Assembly (NCBI GenBank): GCA_037440385.1
Contig: JBBIUI010000007.1
Location: 1 to 42,709 of the forward strand
Length of the DNA stretch: 42,709 bases
Reading direction: 5' to 3'
Source of the DNA: CG2-30-68-42 sp037440385
GTDB lineage: Bacteria; Pseudomonadota; Gammaproteobacteria; Burkholderiales; Rhodocyclaceae
Each line of letters begins with the position of its first letter. The stretch's first letter is position 1. The notes beneath the pieces are model-generated. The model made no database searches. It was not told the DNA's origin and saw nothing but the letters and a program-made list of their open reading frames with translations. Of the stretch, positions 8,747-17,362 are shown piece by piece. The position numbers were made by a program, and so were the translations under genes.

Positions 8747-10924
8747 TTATGCCAGCGCCCCGGGAATCGCGCGCCGGCGCTCCCGCCGCCGGTAGGCCGC
8801 GACGGCCGGCACCGCAGACAGCGCGAACGCCAGCGCGAGCAGCGCAACCGGCCACCACATCGGGCGGTTCCACCGTGCGCGCATGCGCGCTCGCAGCGCC
8901 GCATCCACGCGCTGGTACTTGAGCCCGTTGCGGGCCATCTGGTTGGGCTTGACGTTGCGCATCCAGCCGTGATGCAGGCTGTAGTCCTTCGGGAAATATC
9001 CGAACGACCACGGCGCGTCCTCGTGCAGGATCGCCACCATCCGATCGATCAGCGCCTGCCGCTGCGGCCCGTTGTCCAGGTTTTTCATCTGGTCGAACAG
9101 CCGGTCGAACTCGGGATTCGAATAGTTCGCGGCATTCTCGCCCTGATGTCGCGCCCTGCTCTGCGAGCTCTGGAACAGGAACAGGAAGTTCTCCGGATCC
9201 GGATAATCCGCGTTCCAGCCCCACACGAACATCTGGGCCGCGCCCTTGCGCACCTTTTCCTGGAAGCGGTTGTAGTCGGCTCCGCGAATCTCGAGCTGGA
9301 TGTCGATCCGGGCGAACTGCTTGCGGAACCAGTCGAAGCGCGACTTGTCTCCCGGCCCGCGGTCGGTCGTATCCAGAACCAGCACCAGCGGAATTCCGGA
9401 TTTCGCATCGCGACCGTTCGGATATCCGGCTTCAGCCAGCAGCCGTCTGGCCTGTTCGATCGACCTGCGCCGCGCACGTCCGTCCACCCACTCATAGACA
9501 CTGCGATTGAGCCCGGCTTCGGCTTCGCGGTGTCCGAAGATGCCCGGCGGAATCGGGCCCTGCGCCGCAACGCCGCGACCGTTCGCGAAAATCGAGATGA
9601 ATTCCTCCCAGTCGAGTGCGATCGAGATCGCCTGGCGCAGCTTGCGCGCGCGCTCACCCGGTCCGCCCACCACCGGGTCGAGCCAGTTGAAGGCGAAATA
9701 GCGCACCGCGGTCGCCACGGTGGTTTCGAGCCGGATCCCCTTGTCCGCCATCTCCGGCGTGATCGCGGTTTCGCCCTCGACGCCCACGCGTACCGCCTGA
9801 TCGAAACTGTCCGAGGAGATTCCCGAAGCGTCGTAATAACCCTGCAGGAACTTGTTCCAGTACGGGATCGCCTCCTTCTCGCGTGAGAACACGACCTTGT
9901 CGATGAAAGGAATCACCCGGCCCGCATCGGCGAGCAGGCCCGCCTGCGCATCGCCGGGCTCGCCCTCGCCGGGATAGCGTTCGACGCGGTAGTTGGGGTT
10001 GCGTTCGAGCACCATGCGGGCATTCGGATCGTTGCGGGTCAGCATGTACGGCCCGGTGCCAACCGGATACCAGTCGAGCGTCAGGTTCTTCTCGGCCATT
10101 CCCGGCTGGGAATAGAAACGGTCGGCCTCGACCGGAACCGGTGCGAAGAAGTTCATCGCCAGCCAGTAGACGAACTGCGGGTAGCGGCCCCGGATCCGGA
10201 TCCGGTAGGTGTAACGATCGACCAGTTCGACGCCGGTCAGCTCGAACGCATCGAGATCCAGCCAGGCCCGGGCGCGGCCGGACGCCTGCAACTTCGCATC
10301 CGCAGCCTTGAGCGCCGCCGCCAGTTCCTTCAGCCCGACGAGGTATTCGCTCATCAATCCGAAGATCGGCGAATGCAACCGCGGATGTGCCAGCCGCTTG
10401 ATCTGGTAGACGTAGTCCGCGGCGACGAGCTCCCGCGTGCCGGTATGCGCAAAGTCGCGCAACTCGTGGATGTCGCGCAGGGCCTCCGGCGTCAGGTCGT
10501 GGTACCGGAACCGCCCGGCGCCATCGCGCGCGAACGCCGGGTGCGGCTGGTAGAGGATGCCGGGGCGAATGCGGATTTCATAGACGCTGTAGGCCACCTT
10601 CTGCGCACCGTCGGCGAGCCGCGTGCCGTTCGCGTCGAGAAAATAGGGCGCGGGCACTTCCCTGGCGGTCATCGGAACCAGTGTATAGGGACGCTTCAGG
10701 TAGTGGTACTGGAGCGGCGGTTCGTAGATCTGGGCATTGAACTCGGCCTCGTCCTCGCTGTAGGACTGAACCGGATCGAGGTGCTTCGGCCGCTCGGTGA
10801 AGGCTGCGTACTGGATGTTGGCCGCGGCCTCGCCGGCCGGGTAGGGATCGTTCCAGACGCGATCGCAGCCGGCCGTGCCAAACGCGACCGCAACGAATAC
10901 CGGCCAGAACCACACGGAGCGCAT
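8747..10924 (-). CDS. yejA: Peptide ABC importer, substrate-binding protein (YejA-like)
   Basis: Extracytoplasmic solute-binding protein of family SBP_bac_5, giving substrate specificity to the YejABEF importer. The 725-residue protein is longer than E. coli YejA (604). It starts with a hydrophobic segment ending GTAGC at about residue 19, which looks like a lipoprotein cleavage site although the -3 residue is not leucine. The binding domain is covered by motifs such as VQSYSEDEAEFNAQIYEPPL near the start and WGWNADYPDPENFLFLF near the end. Unusually, the C-terminus has a second hydrophobic helix (WWPVALLALAFALSAVPAVA) followed by a basic tail, which would tether the protein at both ends. First gene of the operon; divergent from fabI. 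Confidence 0.92.
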   Translation of the reverse strand: MRSVWFWPVFVAVAFGTAGCDRVWNDPYPAGEAAANIQYAAFTERPKHLDPVQSYSEDEAEFNAQIYEPPLQYHYLKRPYTLVPMTAREVPAPYFLDANGTRLADGAQKVAYSVYEIRIRPGILYQPHPAFARDGAGRFRYHDLTPEALRDIHELRDFAHTGTRELVAADYVYQIKRLAHPRLHSPIFGLMSEYLVGLKELAAALKAADAKLQASGRARAWLDLDAFELTGVELVDRYTYRIRIRGRYPQFVYWLAMNFFAPVPVEADRFYSQPGMAEKNLTLDWYPVGTGPYMLTRNDPNARMVLERNPNYRVERYPGEGEPGDAQAGLLADAGRVIPFIDKVVFSREKEAIPYWNKFLQGYYDASGISSDSFDQAVRVGVEGETAITPEMADKGIRLETTVATAVRYFAFNWLDPVVGGPGERARKLRQAISIALDWEEFISIFANGRGVAAQGPIPPGIFGHREAEAGLNRSVYEWVDGRARRRSIEQARRLLAEAGYPNGRDAKSGIPLVLVLDTTDRGPGDKSRFDWFRKQFARIDIQLEIRGADYNRFQEKVRKGAAQMFVWGWNADYPDPENFLFLFQSSQSRARHQGENAANYSNPEFDRLFDQMKNLDNGPQRQALIDRMVAILHEDAPWSFGYFPKDYSLHHGWMRNVKPNQMARNGLKYQRVDAALRARMRARWNRPMWWPVALLALAFALSAVPAVAAYRRRERRRAIPGALA

Positions 10925-11000
10925 CGGCGCAGTGTAACTTGATCGACCGCGCCGTGCGCGGCGCAGCGATCCGCAGCGATCGTCGCCGGGGTGTTTTCGT

Positions 11001-11006
11001 TATAAT
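11001..11006 (+). promoter_or_regulatory. Predicted -10 element of the fabI promoter
   Basis: A perfect TATAAT lies 27 bp before the fabI start codon, inside the 108-bp gap between yejA and fabI. No good TTGACA-like -35 element sits 16-18 bp upstream, so this is a -10-driven prediction only. Confidence 0.5.
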
Positions 11007-11032
11007 CCGGCGTCTTTTTCGGGAGAGTCGCG

Positions 11033-11830
11033 ATGGCCCTGCTTGCCGGCAAACGCATCCTGATCACCGGTCTGCTCAGCAACCGCTCGATTTCCTACGG
11101 TGTTGCCCAGGCCGCCCACCGAGAAGGCGCGGAACTCGCGTTCACCTACCAGAACGAGCGTTTCAGGGAGCGGGTCGCCGAACTGGTCGCACCATTCGGC
11201 AGCACGCTGATGTTTCCGTGCGACGTCGCCTCCGACTCCGACATCGAGTCCCTGTTCGAGGCATTGCACCGGAACTGGGACGGACTCGACGGGCTGGTTC
11301 ATTCGATCGCCTACGCGCCGCGCGAAGCGCTCTCCGGTGACTTCCTCGAAACGATCTCGCGCGAAGCCTTCCGGATCGCGCACGATGTCAGCAGCTACAG
11401 CTTCGTCGCACTGGCCAAGGCGGCCCTGCCGATGATGCAGGGCAGACCTGCGGCGATGGTCACCCTGACCTATCTCGGCGCGGTGCGCACGATGCCGAAT
11501 TACAACGTCATGGGCCCGGCGAAGGCGAGCCTGGAAGCGGCGCTGCGCTACATGGCGATGAGCCTCGGCCCCAGGGGTATTCGCGCCAACGCCGTCTCCG
11601 CCGGACCGATCAAGACCCTCGCGGCGGCAGGCATCGGCAACTTCGGGAAACTGCTCGCCTACAACGAAAAGCACGCACCGCTGCGCCGCAATGTCACGAT
11701 CGACGAAGTAGGCAACGCGGTCGCCTTCCTGCTGTCGGATCTGGCCAGCGGCATCACCGGCGAAGTGCTCTATGTCGACGGCGGTTTCAACACGACCGCG
11801 CTGGGCAACGCCGAGGCCGCGAATTCCTAG
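11033..11830 (+). CDS. fabI: Enoyl-[acyl-carrier-protein] reductase (NADH)
   Basis: Last step of each fatty-acid elongation cycle: reduces trans-2-enoyl-ACP to acyl-ACP in the cytosol. The target of triclosan-type inhibitors. The 265-residue protein is an atypical short-chain dehydrogenase with the FabI nucleotide motif GLLSNRSISYGVAQA at 13-27. The catalytic residues Tyr147, Tyr157 and Lys164 are in LTYLGAVRTMPNYNVMGPAK (145-164), with the Tyr-x6-Lys spacing of FabI. The end FLLSDLASGITGEVLYVDGG is canonical. GGGAGAG precedes the ATG at 11033. It is a single-gene unit, and its TAG stop shares the palindrome CTAG with the ppiD stop on the other strand. Confidence 0.97.
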   Translation: MALLAGKRILITGLLSNRSISYGVAQAAHREGAELAFTYQNERFRERVAELVAPFGSTLMFPCDVASDSDIESLFEALHRNWDGLDGLVHSIAYAPREALSGDFLETISREAFRIAHDVSSYSFVALAKAALPMMQGRPAAMVTLTYLGAVRTMPNYNVMGPAKASLEAALRYMAMSLGPRGIRANAVSAGPIKTLAAAGIGNFGKLLAYNEKHAPLRRNVTIDEVGNAVAFLLSDLASGITGEVLYVDGGFNTTALGNAEAANS

Positions 11831-13731
11831 CGTTCCTTCGCTTCGAGCGCGCTCTGGTTGATCTCGACCGGGTAGCGCGCACGCAACGCGGCGAGGTAGC
11901 CGGCCAGATCCGCCTCGGCGGCCGCTCGTGCGATTGCCTGGCGCAGTTCTTCCGTCGCCTTGGGATCGCGCGGCGCGTCCGCCTGGCGCACGGCGAGCAC
12001 GTGATAGATGCCGTAGCCGCCGCCGGGCAGTGGGGCACCCGCGTAGGACGACAGCCGGCTCGAGGCGATCTTGAACACGGCCCGCACCCCCGCCGCCGAA
12101 ATCGAGGCATCCGGCGCCCTTGCGATCGTGCGCTTCGGCTGCCACTCCAGCTCGATCTTCTCTCCCTTGTTCAGCCGGGCGAGCCGCTCGCCGCCCTCCG
12201 CCACGGCGAGGCGGGCCGCTTCTTCCTGCACGAACCGGCGTTCCAGTTCGTCGCGCACGCTCTCGATCGGACGCAGGCCGGCGGCCTTGTGTTCGACCAC
12301 GCGAGCCGCGACGAGCGTGTTCGGCGCCACCTCGACGGCTTCGGTATTGCGCCGGTTCTTGATCGCGTCCTCGGCGAACAGCGCGTTGATCAGGCGCTCG
12401 TTCGCGAGCTCTCCGCCGACAGGCGGCTTGCCCTTCACGATCCAGCCGGATTGCCGGATCGGCAACTTCATCTTCTCGGCGACCGGTTTCAGGCTGTCGG
12501 CCTGCTCATAGACCGTGTTGCTGAAATTCTCGGCGACCTCCGCAATCTTGCGCGCGGCCGCCTGCTGCTTGAGTTCGCGCAGGATGTCCTCGCGCACCTC
12601 CTCGAATGCTCGGCCGCCACCTGCCTGGATTCCGGTCAGCCGGATGATGTGGAAGCCGAAGTCCGAGCGCACGACGTCGCTCACCTCGTTTTCCTTCAGC
12701 GAGAATACCGCGTCCTCGAAGGGTTTCAGCATCGCGCCGCGCGCGAAGAAGCCGAGATCGCCCCCATTGGCCGCGGAGCCTTCGTCCTTCGAATGCTGTT
12801 TTGCGAGCGCGGCAAAGTTCTCGGGGTTGGCCCGGACCTGCTTCAGGATTTCGCCGGCCTTGGTCCGGGCCTGCTCGACCTGGTCGGCCGGCGCATCCTG
12901 CGCGACCGGGATCAGGATGTGGCTCGCCCTGCGCTGCTCGGGCCGTGCGTAACGATCCTTGTGCGACTCGTACCAGTTCCGGACTTCCTGATCGGCAACG
13001 GTGACCTGCTCCGCAACCGTGGCCGCGCTGAGCACGACATACTCCGCGCGGACCTGCTCGGGAACCTCGAAGAGCTTGCGGTTGGCCTCGTAGTAGCGGC
13101 GCAGCGCATCGTCCGTCACCTTCACCCGCGAGGCAAACTGCTCGGGCTTGAAGAGCGCCTCGGCCACCTCGCGCTGCTCGGTCTGCAGTGCCAGCCAGCG
13201 TGCGGATTCCGAACGGGTCGCAAAAGCGCCCTCGCCCAGCGCCGCGGCGATCTGCTGGACGGCGAGATCCTGCCGCAGGCGCTGCTCGAACGCGGGTTCG
13301 CTCAACCCCTGCGCCCGCAGCAGTTCTTCGTAACGGGTTCGCGAGAACTGCCCGTCGGCCTGAAGCTGGGGAATCGAGCCGATGAACGCTCGAAGCTGAT
13401 CGTCCGTGACCGTCAGGTGAGCGTCCATCGCCCGCAGCAGCAGCAGGCGCTGGTTGATCATCGATTCGAGCACCGCACGGCGCGCTTCGGGTCGATCGAG
13501 CATGGCCGGCGAGTACTCCTTGCCGAGCGCCGTGCGCAGCCGGTCCTGTTGCTCGCGAAGCGTCTGGCTGAACTCGGCCGGCCCGATCTTCGTGTCGCCC
13601 ACCTTGGCCACATCGGTGCCGGTCTTGATCCATCCCATGTAGGAATCCACGCCCCAGAACGCGAACGGCAGAATGATCAGGGCGAGGATGATCTGGACGA
13701 CACGCTTGCTGTTTCGGACTTGATCGAACAT
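11827..13731 (-). CDS. ppiD: Peptidyl-prolyl isomerase / periplasmic chaperone PpiD
   Basis: Inner-membrane-anchored periplasmic folding factor of the SurA/PpiD family that helps newly secreted proteins near the Sec translocon. The 634 residues comprise a short cytoplasmic N-terminus, one transmembrane helix (about 13-32), a SurA_N-like chaperone region, and a parvulin (PPIC) domain that begins near ASHILIPVAQD and includes NGGDLGFFARG and FGFHIIRLTGI. A second, degenerate parvulin-like region fills the C-terminus. I chose the ATG at 13731 (MFDQVRNSKR) because it has a GGGA ribosome site and matches the family start; an in-frame ATG at 13746 is less well placed. It lies downstream of the tRNA pair, behind a terminator, and overlaps the fabI stop by 4 nt. 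Confidence 0.94.
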   Translation of the reverse strand: MFDQVRNSKRVVQIILALIILPFAFWGVDSYMGWIKTGTDVAKVGDTKIGPAEFSQTLREQQDRLRTALGKEYSPAMLDRPEARRAVLESMINQRLLLLRAMDAHLTVTDDQLRAFIGSIPQLQADGQFSRTRYEELLRAQGLSEPAFEQRLRQDLAVQQIAAALGEGAFATRSESARWLALQTEQREVAEALFKPEQFASRVKVTDDALRRYYEANRKLFEVPEQVRAEYVVLSAATVAEQVTVADQEVRNWYESHKDRYARPEQRRASHILIPVAQDAPADQVEQARTKAGEILKQVRANPENFAALAKQHSKDEGSAANGGDLGFFARGAMLKPFEDAVFSLKENEVSDVVRSDFGFHIIRLTGIQAGGGRAFEEVREDILRELKQQAAARKIAEVAENFSNTVYEQADSLKPVAEKMKLPIRQSGWIVKGKPPVGGELANERLINALFAEDAIKNRRNTEAVEVAPNTLVAARVVEHKAAGLRPIESVRDELERRFVQEEAARLAVAEGGERLARLNKGEKIELEWQPKRTIARAPDASISAAGVRAVFKIASSRLSSYAGAPLPGGGYGIYHVLAVRQADAPRDPKATEELRQAIARAAAEADLAGYLAALRARYPVEINQSALEAKER

Positions 13732-13747
13732 TTTCCCGGCTACCATG

Positions 13748-13774
13748 AAAAAAGGCGAACTCTCGTTCGCCTTT
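13748..13774 (-). terminator. Rho-independent terminator after the tRNA pair
   Basis: On the minus strand a perfect 10-bp stem (AAAGGCGAAC / GTTCGCCTTT) encloses a GAGA tetraloop and is followed by a run of six T. It sits 9 nt past the encoded CCA of tRNA-Asp and before ppiD, so it should end the hupB/tRNA transcript and separate it from ppiD. Confidence 0.88.
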
Positions 13775-13782
13775 CCCGAATC

Positions 13783-13859
13783 TGGCGGAGTGGACGGGAC
13801 TCGAACCCGCGACCCCCGGCGTGACAGGCCGGTATTCTAACCAGCTGAACTACCACTCC
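13783..13859 (-). tRNA. tRNA-Asp (GTC)
   Basis: A 77-nt cloverleaf including an encoded 3' CCA. The acceptor stem begins GGAGTGG and pairs with CCACTCC; the anticodon loop reads CTGTCAC with anticodon GTC between GGCC/GGCC-type arms; the T arm is GCGGGTTCGAGTCCCGT. It follows tRNA-Val by 25 nt and precedes a strong terminator. The same tRNA pair next to hupB and ppiD is common in betaproteobacteria. Confidence 0.97.
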
Positions 13860-13884
13860 TGTTGTTTCCGCGCCCGCCGCTCGA

Positions 13885-13960
13885 TGGTGGGTGCTGACGG
13901 GCTCGAACCGCCGACATCCGCCTTGTAAGGGCGACGCTCTACCGACTGAGCTAAGCACCC
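13885..13960 (-). tRNA. tRNA-Val (TAC)
   Basis: A 76-nt cloverleaf including an encoded 3' CCA. The acceptor stem is GGGTGCT/AGCACCC; the anticodon loop reads CTTACAA with anticodon TAC; the T arm is GGCGGTTCGAGCCCGTC. It lies 43 nt after the hupB stop on the same strand with no clear promoter of its own, so it is probably processed from a hupB-tRNA-Val-tRNA-Asp transcript. Confidence 0.97.
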
Positions 13961-14003
13961 GCGCTTGCCCGTACTACGCTACGCGGGCTGCGGCGAAAGC
14001 ACG

Positions 14004-14276
14004 CTAGTTTAAAGCATCCTTGAGCCGCTTTCCAGCGCGGAACTTCGGAACCTTCGCCGCCTTGATCCGGATCGACGCACCGGTGCGGGGATTGCGCCCG
14101 CTGCGAGCCGCGCGCCGCACGGTGTAGAACGTTCCGAAACCGACCAGTGTCACCATCGCCCCCTTCTTCAGCGAGGTCCGCACCCCACCGATGGCGGCAT
14201 CGAGTGCGCGGCCGGCCGCCGCCTTGGAGATGTCAGCCTGCTTGGCAATATGGTCGATCAGTTCCGTCTTGTTCAC
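14004..14276 (-). CDS. hupB: DNA-binding protein HU (beta type)
   Basis: Small nucleoid protein that bends and compacts DNA as a dimer. The 90 residues are the full family length: MNKTELIDHIA at the start, the GFGTF turn and the DNA-contacting arm RSGRNPRTG, and a lysine-rich end. The start codon is GTG at 14276, preceded by GAGGGGA about 7 nt away. Expression should come from the sigma70-type promoter at 14410-14439, giving a leader of about 125 nt. Directly downstream are tRNA-Val and tRNA-Asp on the same strand; upstream is lon, the usual betaproteobacterial neighbour. Confidence 0.97.
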   Translation of the reverse strand: MNKTELIDHIAKQADISKAAAGRALDAAIGGVRTSLKKGAMVTLVGFGTFYTVRRAARSGRNPRTGASIRIKAAKVPKFRAGKRLKDALN

Positions 14277-14409
14277 TTGGGTCCCCTCTTGTCGTGGATC
14301 GGACGTTCCGGACGCGGTGTTCGCGATCGTTCACCGCCTGATGATGTGGCTGGCCAGCGCTGTTTCTTCGGATGCGGCGCGAGCATCGGCTCGTTGACGC
14401 CGCACGCGC

Positions 14410-14439
14410 TTTATAGCAAGCCGAAAATCCCCGTGTCAA
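14410..14439 (-). promoter_or_regulatory. Predicted sigma70 promoter of hupB
   Basis: On the minus strand TTGACA (14434-14439) and TATAAA (14410-14415) are separated by 18 bp, an almost consensus promoter. It lies in the 282-bp gap between lon and hupB, pointing at hupB, with the expected transcript start near 14403. I saw no clear terminator for lon in the same gap. Confidence 0.8.
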
Positions 14440-14558
14440 GCGCTTCGCGCAAAGCAGACGAATTCCGACATGCATCGTTCCGTTCGTTCCGACGGCGATG
14501 CGTCCCTGGCCTTGCGCTGCGCCCACCGCCGCGTGCGCAAGTCGGTCTCAAACGATCT

Positions 14559-16988
14559 TCAGTGTGTGATCAGACTGGAATCCTTCGACTCCGCGGCAGG
14601 CGGCGGAAGCGGGCCGCCGTCCCCCGAGGCCGCTTCCGCCTTGTCCGCCAACGGCTCGGGCTTGCGCTCCAGTGCAAGCTCCAGCACCTTGTCGATCCAT
14701 TTCACCGGCAGGATCTCGAGTCCGTTCTTGATGTTGTCCGGGATCTCCACGAGATCCTTGACGTTTTCCTCGGGGATCAACGCGATCCGGATTCCGCCCC
14801 GGTGCGCCGCGAGCAGTTTCTCCTTCAGCCCGCCGATGGGCAGCACCTCGCCGCGCAGCGTGATCTCTCCCGTCATCGCCACGTCGGCGCGCACCGGTAT
14901 GCCGGTGAGCACCGAGACGAGCGCCGTCGCGATCGCGATGCCCGCGCTCGGACCATCCTTGGGGGTGGCACCTTCCGGAAGGTGAACGTGCAGGTCGCTC
15001 GACTGATAGAAATTCTCGTCGATGCCCAGTTGCTTGGCGCGACGGCGCACCACGGTGAGCGCCGCCTGAATCGACTCCTGCATGACTTCGCCCAGCTTGC
15101 CGGTGGTCATCGTCTTGCCCTTGCCGGGCACGACCACCGCCTCGATCGTCAGCAACTCGCCGCCGACCTCGGTCCACGCCAGCCCGGTAACCTGCCCGAT
15201 CTGGTTCTGTTTCTCTGCGATGCCGAAGGTGTAGCGGCGCACGCCGAGGAACTTGTCGATATTCTTCGAGTTGACGATGACCTTGTTCTTGCGCTTGCGC
15301 AGCACGAGCGACTTGACGACCTTGCGGCAGATCCGCGAAACCTCACGCTCCACCGCGCGAACGCCGGCCTCCCGCGTGTAGTAGCGGATCACGTCCATGA
15401 TCGCCTCGTCGAGCACCGACAGTTCGTCCTTCTTCAGCCCGTTCGCCTTCAATTGTTTCGGAAGCAGGTAGCGGCGCACGATGTTGAGCTTCTCGTCCTC
15501 CGTGTAGCCCGACAGCCGGATGACTTCCATGCGGTCGAGCAGCGGCGCGGGAATGTTCAGCGTGTTGGCCGTCGCGACGAACATCACGTCCGAGAGGTCG
15601 TAGTCGACTTCCACGTAGTGATCCACGAACGTGCTGTTCTGCTCCGGGTCGAGCACCTCGAGCAGCGCCGAGGACGGATCGCCGCGGAAATCCATGCCGA
15701 GTTTGTCGACCTCGTCGATCAGGAACAGCGGATTGCGCACGCCGACCTTGGACATGTTCTGCAGGATCTTGCCCGGCATCGACCCGATGTAGGTGCGCCG
15801 GTGCCCGCGAATCTCCGCCTCGTCGCGAACGCCGCCCACCGACATGCGAACGAACTTTCGGTTGGTGGCTCGCGCGATCGACTGGCCGAGCGAGGTCTTG
15901 CCGACACCGGGCGGACCGACCAGACACAGGATCGGCGCCTTCAGTTTCTCCACCCGCTGCTGCACGGCGAGGTACTCCAGGATGCGCTCCTTGACCTTCG
16001 CCAAGCCGTAGTGATCCTTCTCCAGGACGGCTTCGGCCGCCGCCAGATCCTTGTTGATGCGCGTCTTCTTCTTCCACGGCAGGCCGACGAGCGTTTCCAC
16101 GTAGTTGCGCACGACGGTCGCTTCGGCGGACATCGGCGACATCAGCTTGAGCTTCTTCAGCTCGGCCATCGCCTTGTTCTGCGCCTCCTTGCTCATTCCG
16201 GCGGCCTTGACCTTTTTTTCCATCTCGTCGAGGTCGGCGCCTTCCTCGCCCTCGCCGAGTTCCTTCTGGATGGCCTTGACCTGTTCGTTCAGGTAGTACT
16301 CGCGCTGGCTCTTCTCCATCTGGCGCTTGACGCGCCCGCGGATGCGCTTTTCCACCTGCAGGATGTCGAGCTCGGATTCGAGCTGGGTCAGCAGCCGCTC
16401 CAGCCGCTGCGTGACCGGGAAGATCTCGAGGATCTCCTGCTTCAGTTCGAGCTTGAGCGGCAGATGCGCCGCTACGGTGTCGGCCAGTCTGCCCGGATCC
16501 TCGATGCCCGCGATGGAACCGAGCACTTCGGGCGGAATTTTCTTGTTCAGTTTGACGAACTGTTCGAACTGCGCGAGCACGGCGCGGCGCATTCCTTCGA
16601 TCTCGTGGTTCGCGCCCGGCTCGTCGGAAACGGGGATGACGTGCGCCATGAAGACCGTGTGCTGGTCGTCGATCTGCTCGGCGCGCCCGCGCCGCGCGCC
16701 TTCCACCAGCACTTTCACGGTGCCGTCGGGAAGCTTCAGCATCTGCAGGATGTTGGCGATGCAACCCACGCCGTAGATGTCTTCGGCCTGAGGCTCGTCC
16801 TTGGCCGCAGATTTCTGCGCCGCCAGCAGGATGCCCTTGCCGGTTTCCATGGCGATCTCGAGCGCCCGGATCGACTTCGGCCGCCCGACGAAAAGTGGAA
16901 TCACCATGTGCGGGAATACCACTACGTCACGCAACGGAAGCAGCGGAAGTTCGACTCGCTCGGTGCTCGATTCGGAATTGCCGGGCAT
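14559..16988 (-). CDS. lon: ATP-dependent protease Lon
   Basis: Cytosolic AAA+ serine protease that degrades misfolded and short-lived regulatory proteins. The 809 residues show the N-terminal LAN domain (ELPLLPLRDVVVFPHMVIPL), a coiled-coil stretch (KRQMEKSQREYYLNEQ), the AAA+ module with Walker A GPPGVGKTS, and a C-terminal protease domain whose catalytic serine is in PKDGPSAGIA; the partner lysine is in GGLKEKLLAA. I chose the ATG at 16988 (MPGNSESS) because the LAN domain then starts at the normal distance. The heat-shock promoter predicted upstream would start transcription near 17015, ruling against the alternative ATG there. The protein ends in a proline- and alanine-rich tail. Confidence 0.97.
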   Translation of the reverse strand: MPGNSESSTERVELPLLPLRDVVVFPHMVIPLFVGRPKSIRALEIAMETGKGILLAAQKSAAKDEPQAEDIYGVGCIANILQMLKLPDGTVKVLVEGARRGRAEQIDDQHTVFMAHVIPVSDEPGANHEIEGMRRAVLAQFEQFVKLNKKIPPEVLGSIAGIEDPGRLADTVAAHLPLKLELKQEILEIFPVTQRLERLLTQLESELDILQVEKRIRGRVKRQMEKSQREYYLNEQVKAIQKELGEGEEGADLDEMEKKVKAAGMSKEAQNKAMAELKKLKLMSPMSAEATVVRNYVETLVGLPWKKKTRINKDLAAAEAVLEKDHYGLAKVKERILEYLAVQQRVEKLKAPILCLVGPPGVGKTSLGQSIARATNRKFVRMSVGGVRDEAEIRGHRRTYIGSMPGKILQNMSKVGVRNPLFLIDEVDKLGMDFRGDPSSALLEVLDPEQNSTFVDHYVEVDYDLSDVMFVATANTLNIPAPLLDRMEVIRLSGYTEDEKLNIVRRYLLPKQLKANGLKKDELSVLDEAIMDVIRYYTREAGVRAVEREVSRICRKVVKSLVLRKRKNKVIVNSKNIDKFLGVRRYTFGIAEKQNQIGQVTGLAWTEVGGELLTIEAVVVPGKGKTMTTGKLGEVMQESIQAALTVVRRRAKQLGIDENFYQSSDLHVHLPEGATPKDGPSAGIAIATALVSVLTGIPVRADVAMTGEITLRGEVLPIGGLKEKLLAAHRGGIRIALIPEENVKDLVEIPDNIKNGLEILPVKWIDKVLELALERKPEPLADKAEAASGDGGPLPPPAAESKDSSLITH

Positions 16989-17022
16989 GGGAGGATCCTC
17001 AACGGTAAGGCTCATCCGCCCC

Positions 17023-17050
17023 AGATGGGGGCGCAACGCGACGATTCAAC
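17023..17050 (-). promoter_or_regulatory. Predicted heat-shock (sigma32) promoter of lon
   Basis: On the minus strand GTTGAA (17045-17050) and CCCCATCT (17023-17030) are separated by 14 bp, close to the RpoH consensus CTTGAA / CCCCATnT with its 11-16 bp spacer. Start of transcription would be near 17015, about 27 nt before the chosen lon start. lon is a classic RpoH target. Confidence 0.72.
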
Positions 17051-17159
17051 CCGGGTCATCCGTCAGGACGACTCGAAGGTGCCGTTCGATCGACGCGCGG
17101 CCCCGGACCCATACGCGACCGCCAAAGCGGTCACTGGCGCCCCGAATGGATGATCTGCG

Positions 17160-17343
17160 TTCAAACCGGATTGCCCATCAGGCGGCCCTTTGGGCCTACG
17201 CGCGCCCTGGCGGGCGCTTTGCGGCATCCTGCCGCCCGTGCTTCGCGCCCATCGCCACTGCGACGGGCTGGTCGCCCGTATGACATTGTGCTCACAAACC
17301 GCATCGCCATCTTTGCGCGTCCCGATGGACAATCCGGGTTCAA
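17160..17343. repeat. Imperfect terminal inverted repeats in the lon-clpX gap
   Basis: The 326-bp gap between clpX and lon contains two 20-bp arms, 17160-17179 and 17324-17343, that are inverted copies with 17 of 20 positions matching (core CCGGATTG). They bound about 184 bp that has further GC-rich dyads (around 17180-17245 and 17255-17280) and no convincing gene. This is the layout of a small non-autonomous element or a long structured repeat. No flanking target duplication was evident by eye. The rest of the gap contains the lon promoter. Confidence 0.5.
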
Positions 17344-17362
17344 GCCGCCCGCCGGGCGGCGA

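Noticed and set aside
14250..17153. Very long open frame on the plus strand opposite lon
   Set aside because: It is the antisense shadow of lon in high-GC DNA. It has no family motif, and the minus-strand frame has complete Lon domains. Similar shadows opposite ppiD and opposite galE-manC were dropped for the same reason.
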